Below, piece after piece: positions 14,763-22,611 of a DNA stretch of 30,331 nt. Under the pieces are notes generated by a model. The model worked only from the letters and a program-made list of their open reading frames with translations. It was not told the DNA's origin and made no database searches. Position numbers and translations under genes: made by a program. Position 1 is the stretch's first letter. Every line of letters starts with the position of its first letter. The DNA comes from a virus. Location: IMG/VR virus record IMGVR_UViG_3300020201_000077, positions 1 through 30,331 of that record, one strand, 5' to 3'.

Positions 14763-15022
14763 CAATCCTAGACTATTTAACAGCACAGCCACAGGCAAGA
14801 GAAAGAGCAAACAAGAATCGGTGCATAGGAAACTTAATCCAAATGAAATACTGGAAACTTGCAGAAGTAGACAAGGCTATGCTCGCAGACATTGTCGGTC
14901 AAGTTTTAACAATGGATAGGCAGTGGAGAAAGTGCCTAGAAGATAATCCCGAACTCAGGGGCAGTGACTACAAAGACAAAGACACATTATCGGAAGCTAA
15001 GAAAAAAGAACTCGGATATTAA
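14759..15022 (+). CDS. Hypothetical protein
   Basis: 87 residues, start overlapping the previous stop. Helical, basic N-terminal half (QARERANKNRCIGNLIQMKY) and a charged C-terminus. No motif identified. Part of the run of small early genes. Confidence 0.6.
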   Translation: MTILDYLTAQPQARERANKNRCIGNLIQMKYWKLAEVDKAMLADIVGQVLTMDRQWRKCLEDNPELRGSDYKDKDTLSEAKKKELGY

Positions 15023-15023
15023 A

Positions 15024-15173
15024 ATGAGAGCAAACATATACACAGAGAGAATAAACGTACGCTTTAGTAAACCTGAAATGGCATTAGTAAAAAAAGCCGC
15101 CAAGAAAAGAAAAGTAAAAATTAGTAAATTTATCAGGGAATCAGCATTAGTAATGGGAATAGAACACAAATGA
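15024..15173 (+). CDS. Ribbon-helix-helix (Arc/CopG-type) DNA-binding protein
   Basis: 49 residues. The pattern is that of a minimal RHH dimer: a beta strand INVRFS (10-15), helix 1 KPEMALVKKAAKKRKV and helix 2 KISKFIRESALVMGI. Such proteins bind the major groove through the paired strands and usually repress promoters. It is the only clear regulator-like protein in the window and could control early genes. The start at 15024 is chosen because it begins directly after the previous TAA. Confidence 0.7.
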   Translation: MRANIYTERINVRFSKPEMALVKKAAKKRKVKISKFIRESALVMGIEHK

Positions 15174-15382
15174 AACCAATATCACACGCAACATTATTAA
15201 GAAAATCACGCAACGCTCGCAACGAAGAGCAAATAATGAAACTGGCACAGAACGATAGCTTACAAGAATGGAGCAAAACAGAAACTGTCCCAAGCCCAGC
15301 CTTCGTAAAGCAACCAAAAGTAAAGTGGTCGGTCTTTATGTGGAATGTTAGCAAGAACGCACTTGACCAACTTAACCCTTAA
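15170..15382 (+). CDS. Hypothetical protein
   Basis: 70 residues, ATGA overlap with the RHH gene, so probably co-translated. Basic N-terminus (LLRKSRNARN), then mixed. The coupling could mean it works with the RHH protein, but nothing in the sequence shows a toxin or partner fold. Confidence 0.5.
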   Translation: MKPISHATLLRKSRNARNEEQIMKLAQNDSLQEWSKTETVPSPAFVKQPKVKWSVFMWNVSKNALDQLNP

Positions 15383-15428
15383 TTAAACATAATGGTAAAA
15401 GATATAAGCTAATTAAAGAATAAAATAT

Positions 15429-15590
15429 ATGTCAATAGAATATTGCAACAAGTGCGATAGCCACATAGATACAGATTTTAACGCTGAACATTTTGACGAA
15501 GAAGTAAATGGTTGTGAAGATTCTTTTGAAGCAGAAGAAACAAAGACATTTATCGGGGGATTATTAGGTAACAACTCGCAAGAGGAATAG
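15429..15590 (+). CDS. Small acidic protein with CxxC
   Basis: 53 residues from the ATG at 15429: CNKC at 6-9, a lone Cys at 29, and many Asp/Glu, so possibly a half zinc ribbon. Its 3' end (encoding TFIGGLLG) is part of a 22-base sequence repeated 319 bases downstream in non-coding DNA. Confidence 0.5.
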   Translation: MSIEYCNKCDSHIDTDFNAEHFDEEVNGCEDSFEAEETKTFIGGLLGNNSQEE

Positions 15591-15886
15591 ATATATGAAA
15601 CTACAAACACAAGAGGAAGCAAAAGCACACCTATTAGGTAAGATAGCAGGAATAAATGAAATTAGAATTGCATTTTGGGGTATTGGTTACGACAAAGATG
15701 AAACAGCATTGAAAGTAAGAAAAATTACAAACGATAAAATCTTTGAATTAAAAGAAATTCTCGAAATTGATTCTTTAGGTGAATCTATGTTTTCTGATGC
15801 TGTAAGTTTACTAAAAAAGATAACTAAGGACTAGCCACAAACTACCGATTGTTAAGTAATTAAAACATTTATCGGGGGATTGTTAG
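15546..15886 (+). repeat. 22-base direct repeat, coding and non-coding copies
   Basis: The segments 15546-15567 and 15865-15886 (ACATTTATCGGGGGATT core then A or G and TTAG) differ at one base. The first codes for the end of the 15429 protein; the second lies in the gap 15835-15905. A decayed duplicate of that gene end, or a shared site, would explain it. Confidence 0.6.
15595..15834 (+). CDS. Hypothetical protein
   Basis: 79 residues, four bases after the previous stop. It starts with a helix (KLQTQEEAKAHLLGKIAGI), then IRIAFWGIGYDKDE and a charged helical half with KEILEIDSLGESMFSDAVSL. No family is recognised. Confidence 0.5.
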   Translation: MKLQTQEEAKAHLLGKIAGINEIRIAFWGIGYDKDETALKVRKITNDKIFELKEILEIDSLGESMFSDAVSLLKKITKD

Positions 15887-15905
15887 ATAATTAAGGAATA
15901 TATAT

Positions 15906-16412
15906 ATGACAAAATGCAATTATTGTAAAGAAGAACATCAATTAAAAAACACAGGTTGCTACAACTCTGGCTACTACAACTCTGGCTACCGCAACTCTGG
16001 CAGCTACAACTCTGGCTACTACAACTCTGGCTGGTTTAATACTGATGAGCCAACGATGCGTTTCTTTAACAAGGAAAGCAGTATCAAGTATTCAGATTTT
16101 AATGTTCAAGTGTACCCAGACTTAAAAATTTGTGATTGGGTAGAACTAAACGCCTTACCAATAGACGAGCAAACAGAAAGTGCCAAGCAGATGGGTGGAC
16201 TTCTTAAAACTCTAACCTATAAAGAAGCTTGGGCTGAGTACTGGAATCGTGCAAGTGATAGTGATAAGAAATGGTTTCAAGAATTGCCGAACTTTGACGA
16301 AAAGATTTGGGAAGAAATAACGGGTATTAAACTAAACGCACCGCTTTCTCTTTCTGGTAAAGAAGTATCAGTAACTATAGATGGTAAAACTTACAAAGCC
16401 ATTATTAACTAA
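15906..16412 (+). CDS. Pentapeptide-like repeat protein
   Basis: 168 residues. An N-terminal CNYC pair is followed by five or more YNSGY-type repeats (residues 17-43: NTGCYNSGYYNSGYRNSG and on), then FNTDEPTMRFFNKES and a 110-residue globular part. Asn-Ser-Gly pentads form a right-handed beta helix in related proteins. Some bacterial pentapeptide proteins mimic DNA, but this stretch is short and no such role is shown. The type is frequent in phage accessory regions. Confidence 0.65.
   Translation: MTKCNYCKEEHQLKNTGCYNSGYYNSGYRNSGSYNSGYYNSGWFNTDEPTMRFFNKESSIKYSDFNVQVYPDLKICDWVELNALPIDEQTESAKQMGGLLKTLTYKEAWAEYWNRASDSDKKWFQELPNFDEKIWEEITGIKLNAPLSLSGKEVSVTIDGKTYKAIIN
15959..16033 (+). repeat. 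15-bp tandem repeat inside the pentapeptide gene
   Basis: About five units of the form TACAACTCTGGCTAC, near-identical at DNA level, encoding YNSGY. Recent expansion or slippage is likely. There are no spacers, so this is not a CRISPR array. Confidence 0.75.
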
Positions 16413-16423
16413 AAATTAAACCT

Positions 16424-16753
16424 ATGGAAAACAAAGACTGGAGAAAAGAATTCGATGACTTATTCGTATCTAAACACGTTTTTGGTATGGAATCTTTGAA
16501 CTATGGTGTTTCTCCAAACGAAATCAAAGACTTCCTCACCTCCAAAATCGCACAAGCCATAGCAGAAGATAGGGAGAGGGTGAGGGAGGAGATAAGCGCA
16601 CTAGACGGACACTACACGAACGTCACGAATGAAAAGGATGTTTACGAGCGAGGGTTCGCAGTAGGATACGACACTGGGTGGAATGATGTCCTTCTGAAAC
16701 TTCGCACAGCTCTTTTATCCCCACAACAAAGTAATCCGAACAAAAATATATGA
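16424..16753 (+). CDS. Shuffled-paralogue family member 1
   Basis: 109 residues. The central block IKDFLTSKIAQAIAEDRERVREEI (split here as IAQAIAEDRERVR) is shared with the genes at 17050, 17543 and 18056; the C-terminal ALLSPQQSNPNKNI resembles their ALSSLDKPLTDNK. It begins with its own charged N-terminus (MENKDWRKEFDDLF). The stop overlaps the next start (ATGA). Function unknown; the helices suggest a soluble coiled-coil protein. Confidence 0.55.
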   Translation: MENKDWRKEFDDLFVSKHVFGMESLNYGVSPNEIKDFLTSKIAQAIAEDRERVREEISALDGHYTNVTNEKDVYERGFAVGYDTGWNDVLLKLRTALLSPQQSNPNKNI

Positions 16754-17043
16754 AAATAAAACTATGGACAGCCGTATGGAACAAGCACGGCAGAGAAGAA
16801 ATGGGGATTGAAGATAAAGATTTAGACAATCCAATTATCTCTCAAGACCCAGAGTTACACGGATTGAAAATGAACGTATCAAAAAATAAGATAGGGCGAC
16901 CTAAAATGCGTGATGTGGAGATGTTCCCATTCTTTGAAACCAAAGAAGAAGCGGAAGTCTTCATTGACCTAAATGACCATTGGAGAGCCGTAAGTGTGAA
17001 TGTTGAAATACCAAACCTCATAAAAGTCGACAATAATAAATAA
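16750..17043 (+). CDS. Hypothetical protein
   Basis: 97 residues, start overlapping the previous stop. It contains KNKIGRPKMRDVEMFPFFET, where GRP is a weak AT-hook-like triplet, and EEAEVFIDLNDHWRAVSVNV. It is not a member of the flanking paralogue family. Function unknown. Confidence 0.5.
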   Translation: MKIKLWTAVWNKHGREEMGIEDKDLDNPIISQDPELHGLKMNVSKNKIGRPKMRDVEMFPFFETKEEAEVFIDLNDHWRAVSVNVEIPNLIKVDNNK

Positions 17044-17049
17044 AGATAT

Positions 17050-17352
17050 ATGACCAACACAGAAAAAAGATTAGAGGAGTTTGAGGAGACGAAGGCATAT
17101 CAATACTTAAAAGTAGCGGGGTTTTCTCTTGAGGTTAAATCCTTCCTCGCCGAATCAATCACACAAGCCATAGCAGAAGAAAGAGAGAGGGTGAGGGGGG
17201 AGATAAATATATTGGAATTGAAACCAGGAGACTATGTTGTATTTAATGGAGGGCTTCAAGTTAAAAACAACAGCACAACAAACGTACTAACAGTTGAATT
17301 ACCCAAAGAATACAAAATAGAACCATTACCAGAGAACAATAAAGATATATGA
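17050..17352 (+). CDS. Shuffled-paralogue family member 2
   Basis: 100 residues. The N-terminus MTNTEKRLEEFEETKAYQYL matches members 3 and 4, the centre carries the shared ESITQAIAEERERVRGEI block, and the second half is a unique small beta domain (KPGDYVVFNGGLQVKNNSTT). The shared and unique parts change abruptly, as in gene shuffling. ATGA overlap with the next gene. Confidence 0.55.
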   Translation: MTNTEKRLEEFEETKAYQYLKVAGFSLEVKSFLAESITQAIAEERERVRGEINILELKPGDYVVFNGGLQVKNNSTTNVLTVELPKEYKIEPLPENNKDI

Positions 17353-17546
17353 ATATAAAAAGAACACTAGACACAGTGAAAGCAACTTACGACATAACGG
17401 GACTTTCAAAAGAGCAGTTCGGACATCTGCTAGCTTGTTATGAAAAACAGTTTTATATTTACTGTAACAAATATCCTGAAAAAGGTGCAGATGAATTATT
17501 AGATAAACTTCGTGAAATGAAAGATAGCGACACTTTAATTATATGA
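17349..17546 (+). CDS. Hypothetical protein
   Basis: 65 residues, ATGA overlaps at both ends. It has a KATYDITGLSKEQFGHLLAC core and a helical C-terminus. The ITGLSKEQ stretch resembles small phage accessory proteins of unknown role; nothing firmer can be said. Confidence 0.5.
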   Translation: MNIKRTLDTVKATYDITGLSKEQFGHLLACYEKQFYIYCNKYPEKGADELLDKLREMKDSDTLII

Positions 17547-17893
17547 CCTACACAGAAAAAAGATTAGAGTTGTTTGATGTTTTTTTAAATAGACTTACAG
17601 ATGAGAAACCAGGATTGCATACTAAAAATTGCCGAGGGCATTTACACGACATAAATTGCCCAACGGTTAAAATTAAAAAAAACATTAAAGCCTTCCTCTC
17701 CGAATCAATCACACAAGCCGAGCAAGAGATGATGAAGAAGGTGGTGGAGATAGTGAACTTTATTGATTACGATTTTCTAGCAGACTTGTCCAATGAGGAA
17801 AAATATCCAGTGGAATATTCTATCAACTTTGAACGCAAAAGAATACGAACTGCCCTCTCCTCCCTAGACAAACCATTAACAGATAATAAATAA
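17543..17893 (+). CDS. Shuffled-paralogue family member 3
   Basis: 116 residues. N-terminus MTYTEKRLELFDVFLNRLTD and centre IKAFLSESITQAEQEMMKKV match the family; the C-terminus TALSSLDKPLTDNK is also shared. Unique is a CRGHLHDINC stretch near 30-39 with two Cys and two His, a possible metal site. At DNA level the first 28 bases differ from member 2 at one position only. Confidence 0.55.
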   Translation: MTYTEKRLELFDVFLNRLTDEKPGLHTKNCRGHLHDINCPTVKIKKNIKAFLSESITQAEQEMMKKVVEIVNFIDYDFLADLSNEEKYPVEYSINFERKRIRTALSSLDKPLTDNK

Positions 17894-17899
17894 ATATAT

Positions 17900-18043
17900 A
17901 TGAAAGAAGAAATAGAAAAAAGAATAGCTGAACTAAAAGCACAAAATTCCTCTAATTATTTTACTGGAAGTATTGAGTCTGATTTAGAACACGAAATGAA
18001 GATAAATAAATTAGTAGAATTACTATGGCTTTTTAATAATTAA
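17900..18043 (+). CDS. Small helical hypothetical protein
   Basis: 47 residues, from an ATG in an ATATATATG context, mostly charged helix (MKEEIEKRIAELKAQNSSNY) with an aromatic end (LLWLFNN). Fills the gap between two family members. Confidence 0.4.
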   Translation: MKEEIEKRIAELKAQNSSNYFTGSIESDLEHEMKINKLVELLWLFNN

Positions 18044-18055
18044 TAAAATAAATAT

Positions 18056-18592
18056 ATGACCAACACAGATAAAATCTTAGAATACACTATGTACGATTTG
18101 CGAGGTGAATGGGCTAGTGAAACAAATAAAAAGGAAATACTATCTCAACTAAATAAAAAGTTAAAAATTAAAATCGCACAAGCCCTAGCAGAAGAAAGAG
18201 TGAGTGTGGTGGAAAAGGGTGCTGGCGAGGTTGAGTGGAATAAAAAAGAAACTATGCAGATTATTATAAAAGACAACGGAACAGCACTGGCTACTACATG
18301 GGAAGGATATTATGCTACAGACGTAAAGTTGCCAACAATTGCTGCTGCTGCTGAGGGGGTCTTCTTTAACGAAGAACAAACCAAAGCAGTTAACGCCCTT
18401 GTCTCCACCTCAATCCAACAAGCCATAGCAGAAGATAGGGCGAGGGTGAAAAAAGCTTTTTTAGCTGGGTACGAACAAGGAGTAACAGTTCAAAAAAGTT
18501 ATGTAGATTTAATTGAGGAAGAAAAAGAAGATGTAGATATTGTTTTAGCTGACATCCTCTCCTCTCAAGACAAATTAACAGATAAAGAATAA
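18056..18592 (+). CDS. Shuffled-paralogue family member 4, fused double copy
   Basis: 178 residues. It begins MTNTDKILEYTMYDLRGEW like members 2 and 3 and carries the IAQALAEERVSV block at about 40-51 and again as IQQAIAEDRARV at about 120-131, then ends ILSSQDKLTDKE. It therefore looks like two family units joined, with an inserted beta segment (TMQIIIKDNGTALATTWEGY) between them. Confidence 0.55.
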   Translation: MTNTDKILEYTMYDLRGEWASETNKKEILSQLNKKLKIKIAQALAEERVSVVEKGAGEVEWNKKETMQIIIKDNGTALATTWEGYYATDVKLPTIAAAAEGVFFNEEQTKAVNALVSTSIQQAIAEDRARVKKAFLAGYEQGVTVQKSYVDLIEEEKEDVDIVLADILSSQDKLTDKE

Positions 18593-18607
18593 AGATATGA
18601 ACCTATA

Positions 18608-18796
18608 ATGAGACAAGAACCAAAGAAAAGGGATAAATGTTATTACTGTGAGAAATGTATTTTTAGCACTCAACCCAAGCACAGAATAAAAAGAGAGTAC
18701 GCTAATCATTATAAAGACCAGTTCGCTCACATAGGTTGTAACAAAGCTAATAGTATTGCTTTGCAAATAAAAAAATATGAAAATCATACACAATAA
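18608..18796 (+). CDS. Small Cys/His protein, probable zinc binder
   Basis: 62 residues. CYYCEKC at 11-17 and H37/H42 with C45 (FAHIGCNKANS) give a treble-clef-like ligand set resembling that of the 10834 protein. It is basic throughout. The last 20 bases overlap the GroEL gene. Possibly nucleic-acid binding; function unknown. Confidence 0.55.
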   Translation: MRQEPKKRDKCYYCEKCIFSTQPKHRIKREYANHYKDQFAHIGCNKANSIALQIKKYENHTQ

Positions 18797-20099
18797 TCCT
18801 AAGGAAGTTATCATGAACGCGGTGGATAAGTATTTAGACTTTATAGCCCCTACTTATGGACCAGCAGGTAAAACTATCTTAATAGGCTCAGACGGAGTAA
18901 AGGCAGTAGATGATGGAAAGATTGCCTCAGAACATTTTGAAGTAGAAGATGACTTTGAACAGGCGGTGATTGAGTACATAAAAGATACTACTCAAAAGAC
19001 TAACGAAAGAATCCAAGACGGTACAACTACATCAGCAATACTTATGTCCGCTCTTATCAAAGAGATTTTTAATACTAAAGGGCACAACAAAACAAATATT
19101 GTTGAAGTAAAGAAAGGATTGCAAGAAGCAAAAGCCTATATAATAAAGAAAGCTAAAACTGTAACAGGCAAAAAAGACCTCCAAGAGATCGCGTACAGTG
19201 CATACAATAACAAAGAAGTTGCAAAGATAATAGCAGAAGTAGTCTTTCAAGTAGGAGTAAATGGAATCATTCACATAGAGGATGGAGCAGAAATGACCAC
19301 TAGCTATGAACTAGCAGCAGGATTTGAAATACCAACAGGCTATGTGTCTACCCACTTAATCAATCGTGGGGATAGTGTATTTCTAGATAAACCCTATGTC
19401 ATCATAGTAAATGACGCACTTAACTCTATCCAACAGGTAATGCCTATCCTTGAGCTGGTGATGAAGTCTAACAAAAAAGAGTTTGTAATCATGGCGGACT
19501 CATTCGGAGACCAAGTACTAAGCTTAATCGCTGTGAACAAAGTCAATGGAGTATTTAAACCTTTATTGGTAAACAACGCAGGCTTTGGAGATGAGAAGTA
19601 TGAAACCTTAAAGAAAATATCAGAACTAACAGGAGCTAAGGTACACGACCTTAAACTAGGAGCTATAACAAAGGAAGACTTCGGGCAAGCTAAGTCAGTG
19701 AACGCTACAAAGAACACAACGTCTATTATAGGAAACAAAATCATAGAAGGTGGCAAATCTGCTGTTATTAAAGTAGGAGCACCAACAAAGAACGAGCAGC
19801 AGACAATCAGAGAGAAGATAGAAGACGCTGTGGGTGCAACTAAGATAGCACTATCATCAAAGTATGGTATAATAACAGGAGGAGGTATAACGTATAAGAA
19901 CATAAAAACATCGTCACCAATTTTAAACAAGGCACTAAAGAAACCAAGAGAGATACTAGAATCCAATGGTAAAGAATTCCTAAAGGAAGTATACGACCCA
20001 GCAGAATCTCTTATTGCATCACTTGAAACAGCAGTAAGTATAGCTTGTGGATTAGCAGAGATAGGAGGCATCTCAGTAGTTAAAAGAATTAAAGAATGA
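18777..20099 (+). CDS. groEL: Phage chaperonin GroEL (Hsp60), shortened
   Basis: 440 residues against about 548 in E. coli. GroEL rings fold proteins in an ATP-driven cycle. ATP-site motifs are kept: YGPAG (27-31), DGTTT (81-85), IEDAVGATK around D350 (GroEL D398) and GGG (368-370). The apical domain is recognisable (GYVSTHLINR, NNAGFGDEKYETLKKISELTGAKV, GQAKSV). Two in-frame losses are seen: about 40 residues after TTSIIGN, where GroEL has a long apical helix pair, and about 30 near the C-terminus where GroEL has its NAATEEYG segment. The Gly-Met tail is absent. It overlaps the upstream gene by 20 bases and abuts the SET gene. It probably folds capsid or tail proteins together with the GroES at 22651. 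Confidence 0.93.
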   Translation: MKIIHNNPKEVIMNAVDKYLDFIAPTYGPAGKTILIGSDGVKAVDDGKIASEHFEVEDDFEQAVIEYIKDTTQKTNERIQDGTTTSAILMSALIKEIFNTKGHNKTNIVEVKKGLQEAKAYIIKKAKTVTGKKDLQEIAYSAYNNKEVAKIIAEVVFQVGVNGIIHIEDGAEMTTSYELAAGFEIPTGYVSTHLINRGDSVFLDKPYVIIVNDALNSIQQVMPILELVMKSNKKEFVIMADSFGDQVLSLIAVNKVNGVFKPLLVNNAGFGDEKYETLKKISELTGAKVHDLKLGAITKEDFGQAKSVNATKNTTSIIGNKIIEGGKSAVIKVGAPTKNEQQTIREKIEDAVGATKIALSSKYGIITGGGITYKNIKTSSPILNKALKKPREILESNGKEFLKEVYDPAESLIASLETAVSIACGLAEIGGISVVKRIKE

Positions 20100-20100
20100 T

Positions 20101-20553
20101 ATGGAAGAAGAAACTGATATAGAAAATATAAACTATATAAATAGTACAGTATGGGCAACCCTGAAGAAATCTTCTATTCATGGTATAGGGGTATTTGCTA
20201 TAAGAGACATTCCTAAAGGGACTAAGTTATCAGACAACAACGTCACAGAACCTATTAATTTAAAACACTTTACATTTAATAAAAAACAATTACGTCTAAT
20301 AAGACCAGAAATACTTAATCTTATTTTAGACAGAACTATTTTCCCAAAAGGAATTGAAGAAGTTACTATTGTAAGCCCTAACAGTAATTATACGTTGACA
20401 GCTTTTTGTAATCACTCAAGCGAATCAAACTGTGACTCAATATATGCTATAAAGGACATAAAACAAGACGAAGAAATACTAACAGATTTTAATAGTTTTT
20501 ATCCTTTAGATGAATTAACGCTTAATCACATGGGGTTTTTAATAAAGACATAA
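20101..20553 (+). CDS. SET-domain protein (possible lysine methyltransferase)
   Basis: 150 residues, one base after groEL. Core SET motifs are present: HGIGVFAIRDIPKGTKL (28-43), which binds S-adenosylmethionine, and FCNHSSESNC (102-111), the NHS motif, followed by AIKDIKQDEEILTDF (116-130). SET enzymes methylate protein lysines. The Tyr usual in the last motif (GEELTxDY) is Phe130 here, so activity may be altered, with Tyr134 as a substitute. The target is unknown; placement between groEL and terminase suggests a phage chaperone or packaging protein, or a host factor. Confidence 0.8.
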   Translation: MEEETDIENINYINSTVWATLKKSSIHGIGVFAIRDIPKGTKLSDNNVTEPINLKHFTFNKKQLRLIRPEILNLILDRTIFPKGIEEVTIVSPNSNYTLTAFCNHSSESNCDSIYAIKDIKQDEEILTDFNSFYPLDELTLNHMGFLIKT

Positions 20554-20554
20554 T

Positions 20555-20929
20555 ATGGCATCATTAGACGCAGAAAACGTAGCGAAAGAGGTATTGGATA
20601 CTATTGGAAAAGGCAAGAAGGTTGTTTTAGGTGAAATCATAAGAAGAAATGGGTACGCAGATAACACAGCAGACACTCCACAATTAGTAACTGAAACAAA
20701 ATCATATCAAGGAGTTATTGCACCCTATGTAGAGAGACTAAAGAAAGAAAGGGATAGAGCATTTGAAGCAATGTCTATAAAAGACTTAGATGAAGTACAG
20801 TATGAGGACTTAGTGAGAGCAACGGACAGTCTTACAAAGAACATACAGCTACTAACAGGAGGAGAGACTGAAAGAATAAGAATGGTTATACTACCAAGCG
20901 AACTTATAAACAAAAATGATACTCCATGA
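20555..20929 (+). CDS. terS: Terminase small subunit (putative)
   Basis: 124 residues, directly before and overlapping the large subunit by 14 bases. An N-terminal helical, possibly DNA-binding half (NVAKEVLDTIGKGKKVVLGE, IIRRNGYADNTAD) precedes a coiled oligomerising part (YVERLKKERDRAFEAMSIKD). The LGEIIRRNGYA pattern is common in small terminases, which recognise the packaging site and load the motor. The call rests on this and on synteny. Confidence 0.8.
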   Translation: MASLDAENVAKEVLDTIGKGKKVVLGEIIRRNGYADNTADTPQLVTETKSYQGVIAPYVERLKKERDRAFEAMSIKDLDEVQYEDLVRATDSLTKNIQLLTGGETERIRMVILPSELINKNDTP

Positions 20930-22133
20930 AACTCAAAAGCTAGTAGCAATTGATACACACCGTTTTAGAGTAGTGAATTGCGGTAGACGATGGGGAAAGA
21001 CCACTCTTGCTATTCTTGAAATGGTTGCTAAAGCAATATACAAAGACGATGCAAGGGTTGTATACATAGCACCTACATATCAACAAGCTAGAGACATAGC
21101 ATGGAATGAATTAAAAAGAATATGTTTACCTATATCATCAGCAATTAACGAAGCACGTCTTGAGATTACAGTAAATACAAAGAACGGTGGCTCATCGCTT
21201 ATCTGGCTAAGAGGTTGGGAAAGTGTGGAAACACTACGAGGACAGAAGTTTGATTTTGTTGTAATAGATGAGATAGCTAGTATGAGAAACTTTTGGTTAA
21301 ACTGGCAAGAGGTATTGAGACCAACACTAACTGATAGAAAAGGTCATGCTTTGTTTATATCAACACCAAAAGGATTTAATCATTTCTATGATTTATATAA
21401 TTTTACAGACGAGGACTACAAGTCCTTTAATTTTACAACGTATGATAACCCTCATCTACCAGTAGAGGAGATTGAGAAAGCAAAGAAAGAGCTACCAGAG
21501 GATAGATTTGCTCAAGAGTACATGGCAGATTTCAGAAAGAGTGAGGGCTTAGTATATAAAGAGTTTCAAAGAACATTTCATGTATTTAAAAATGCTCCTG
21601 CTAAAGAATGGATAAAGACATTCGGAGGACATGACTTCGGTACTAACAACCCTTGTGCCTCAATAACTATTAAGAAAGATAGAGACTCAAACTATTATGT
21701 ATGGGACGAGTTCTATAAGTCAGGGCTAACAGACGCTCAACAAGCAGACTATGTAGCATCTCTTAAATGGGATGAGTGTTATCCTGACCCAGAAAGTGCA
21801 TCAGGCATATTAGAGTTTAAAAAGCGTGGTATCAATGTCCGAGAGGTTATAAAAAACAAAGACTCAGTTCGAAACGGTATCAATGTAGTTAAAGAACTAT
21901 TTAAGACAGGAAGACTACATATACACGAATCATGCAAAAATTTAATATATGAGCTAGAGACTTATGCATACCCTGAAAGAAGACCAGACCACAACGAGGA
22001 GGAGAACCCAATAAAAGAAAACGACCACGCTCTTGATGCTCTTAGGTACGCAATATCAATGCACAACACTCAAAGAGACTTGCCACCAGTCTACAAAAGA
22101 CCGCACGAACAAAGAAAGAATCCTGCTAGATAG
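20916..22133 (+). CDS. terL: Terminase large subunit
   Basis: 405 residues. This motor pumps DNA into the prohead and cuts it. Walker A is CGRRWGKTT (22-30), Walker B VVIDE (115-119), and the coupling motif STPKG (149-153). The nuclease domain shows D240 in GGHDFG, acidic residues near 286-294 (DECYPDPES) and D374 in NDHALDALRYA. Length is usual for the family. It overlaps the small subunit and is followed by a new promoter. The SET and chaperonin genes lie upstream in the same cluster. Confidence 0.96.
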   Translation: MILHETQKLVAIDTHRFRVVNCGRRWGKTTLAILEMVAKAIYKDDARVVYIAPTYQQARDIAWNELKRICLPISSAINEARLEITVNTKNGGSSLIWLRGWESVETLRGQKFDFVVIDEIASMRNFWLNWQEVLRPTLTDRKGHALFISTPKGFNHFYDLYNFTDEDYKSFNFTTYDNPHLPVEEIEKAKKELPEDRFAQEYMADFRKSEGLVYKEFQRTFHVFKNAPAKEWIKTFGGHDFGTNNPCASITIKKDRDSNYYVWDEFYKSGLTDAQQADYVASLKWDECYPDPESASGILEFKKRGINVREVIKNKDSVRNGINVVKELFKTGRLHIHESCKNLIYELETYAYPERRPDHNEEENPIKENDHALDALRYAISMHNTQRDLPPVYKRPHEQRKNPAR

Positions 22134-22149
22134 TTGTATTTATTATTTG

Positions 22150-22158
22150 TGGTATAAT
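22150..22158 (+). promoter_or_regulatory. Extended -10, leaderless promoter
   Basis: TGgTATAAT ends eight bases before the ATG at 22167. TTGTAT (22134-139) is too close for a standard -35 (13-base spacer). Likely drives the head-gene block. Confidence 0.6.
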
Positions 22159-22166
22159 ACATTTAA

Positions 22167-22424
22167 ATGAAAAAAACTAAACCAACCGTTTTCAATCTAA
22201 AAATCACACTCGCAGGGAAAACCCTAACAGGAGAAGGGGACACCGCTCTCGAAGCTCTTAAGTCAATCAATCCACCTCTTAAGATATTTACTAAGGCAGA
22301 CATTGAACTTACTCTTGGTAAAAAGAAGATGAAGCAAACATGGCAACCCAACAGAGTCAGACGGTTATTCTATCCACTATCACAGGGCATATTATCAAAG
22401 CAATTAGAATATTTATTGAAATGA
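22167..22424 (+). CDS. Small conserved head-block protein
   Basis: 85 residues. A beta-rich start (TVFNLKITLAGKTLTGEGDT), then ALEALKSINPPLKIFTKADI and a basic end (RVRRLFYPLSQGILSKQLEY). Similar small proteins lie between terminase and portal in other phages. Its TGA overlaps the next ATG. Role unknown. Confidence 0.6.
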   Translation: MKKTKPTVFNLKITLAGKTLTGEGDTALEALKSINPPLKIFTKADIELTLGKKKMKQTWQPNRVRRLFYPLSQGILSKQLEYLLK

Positions 22425-22606
22425 AGCCCAACTATGCGATAATGACTGAAAGAATCGTTGGCGATGTGAAAGTTGTTGAAGTAGACACAAGCAAAGCAAC
22501 ATATCAAGGGATAAGCTGGAGAACACTAGGTGATTTTGGAAAGAGAAAGCTAGAGAATATGCTTGTATTAGAACAAAGAGAAAGAGTTAAGATTTTATAT
22601 GTTTAA
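22421..22606 (+). CDS. Small hypothetical protein
   Basis: 61 residues from the ATG at 22421, chosen because it overlaps the previous stop as ATGA; a longer form from 22340 would overlap by 85 bases. It is a small alpha/beta protein (RIVGDVKVVEVDTSKATYQG), with a C-terminal RKLENMLVLEQRERVKILYV helix-strand. Confidence 0.55.
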   Translation: MKPNYAIMTERIVGDVKVVEVDTSKATYQGISWRTLGDFGKRKLENMLVLEQRERVKILYV

Positions 22607-22611
22607 ACCAT

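Noticed and set aside
15959-16033. Short tandem repeats that might look like a CRISPR
   Set aside because: The 15-bp units are adjacent with no spacers and encode pentapeptide repeats in frame.
18777-20099. GroEL as a pseudogene or frameshifted copy
   Set aside because: The frame is uninterrupted, missing parts are clean in-frame gaps and all ATP-site motifs survive.
22340-22606. 88-codon form of the 22421 gene
   Set aside because: It would overlap the preceding gene by 85 bases; the ATGA-coupled start at 22421 fits the local pattern.
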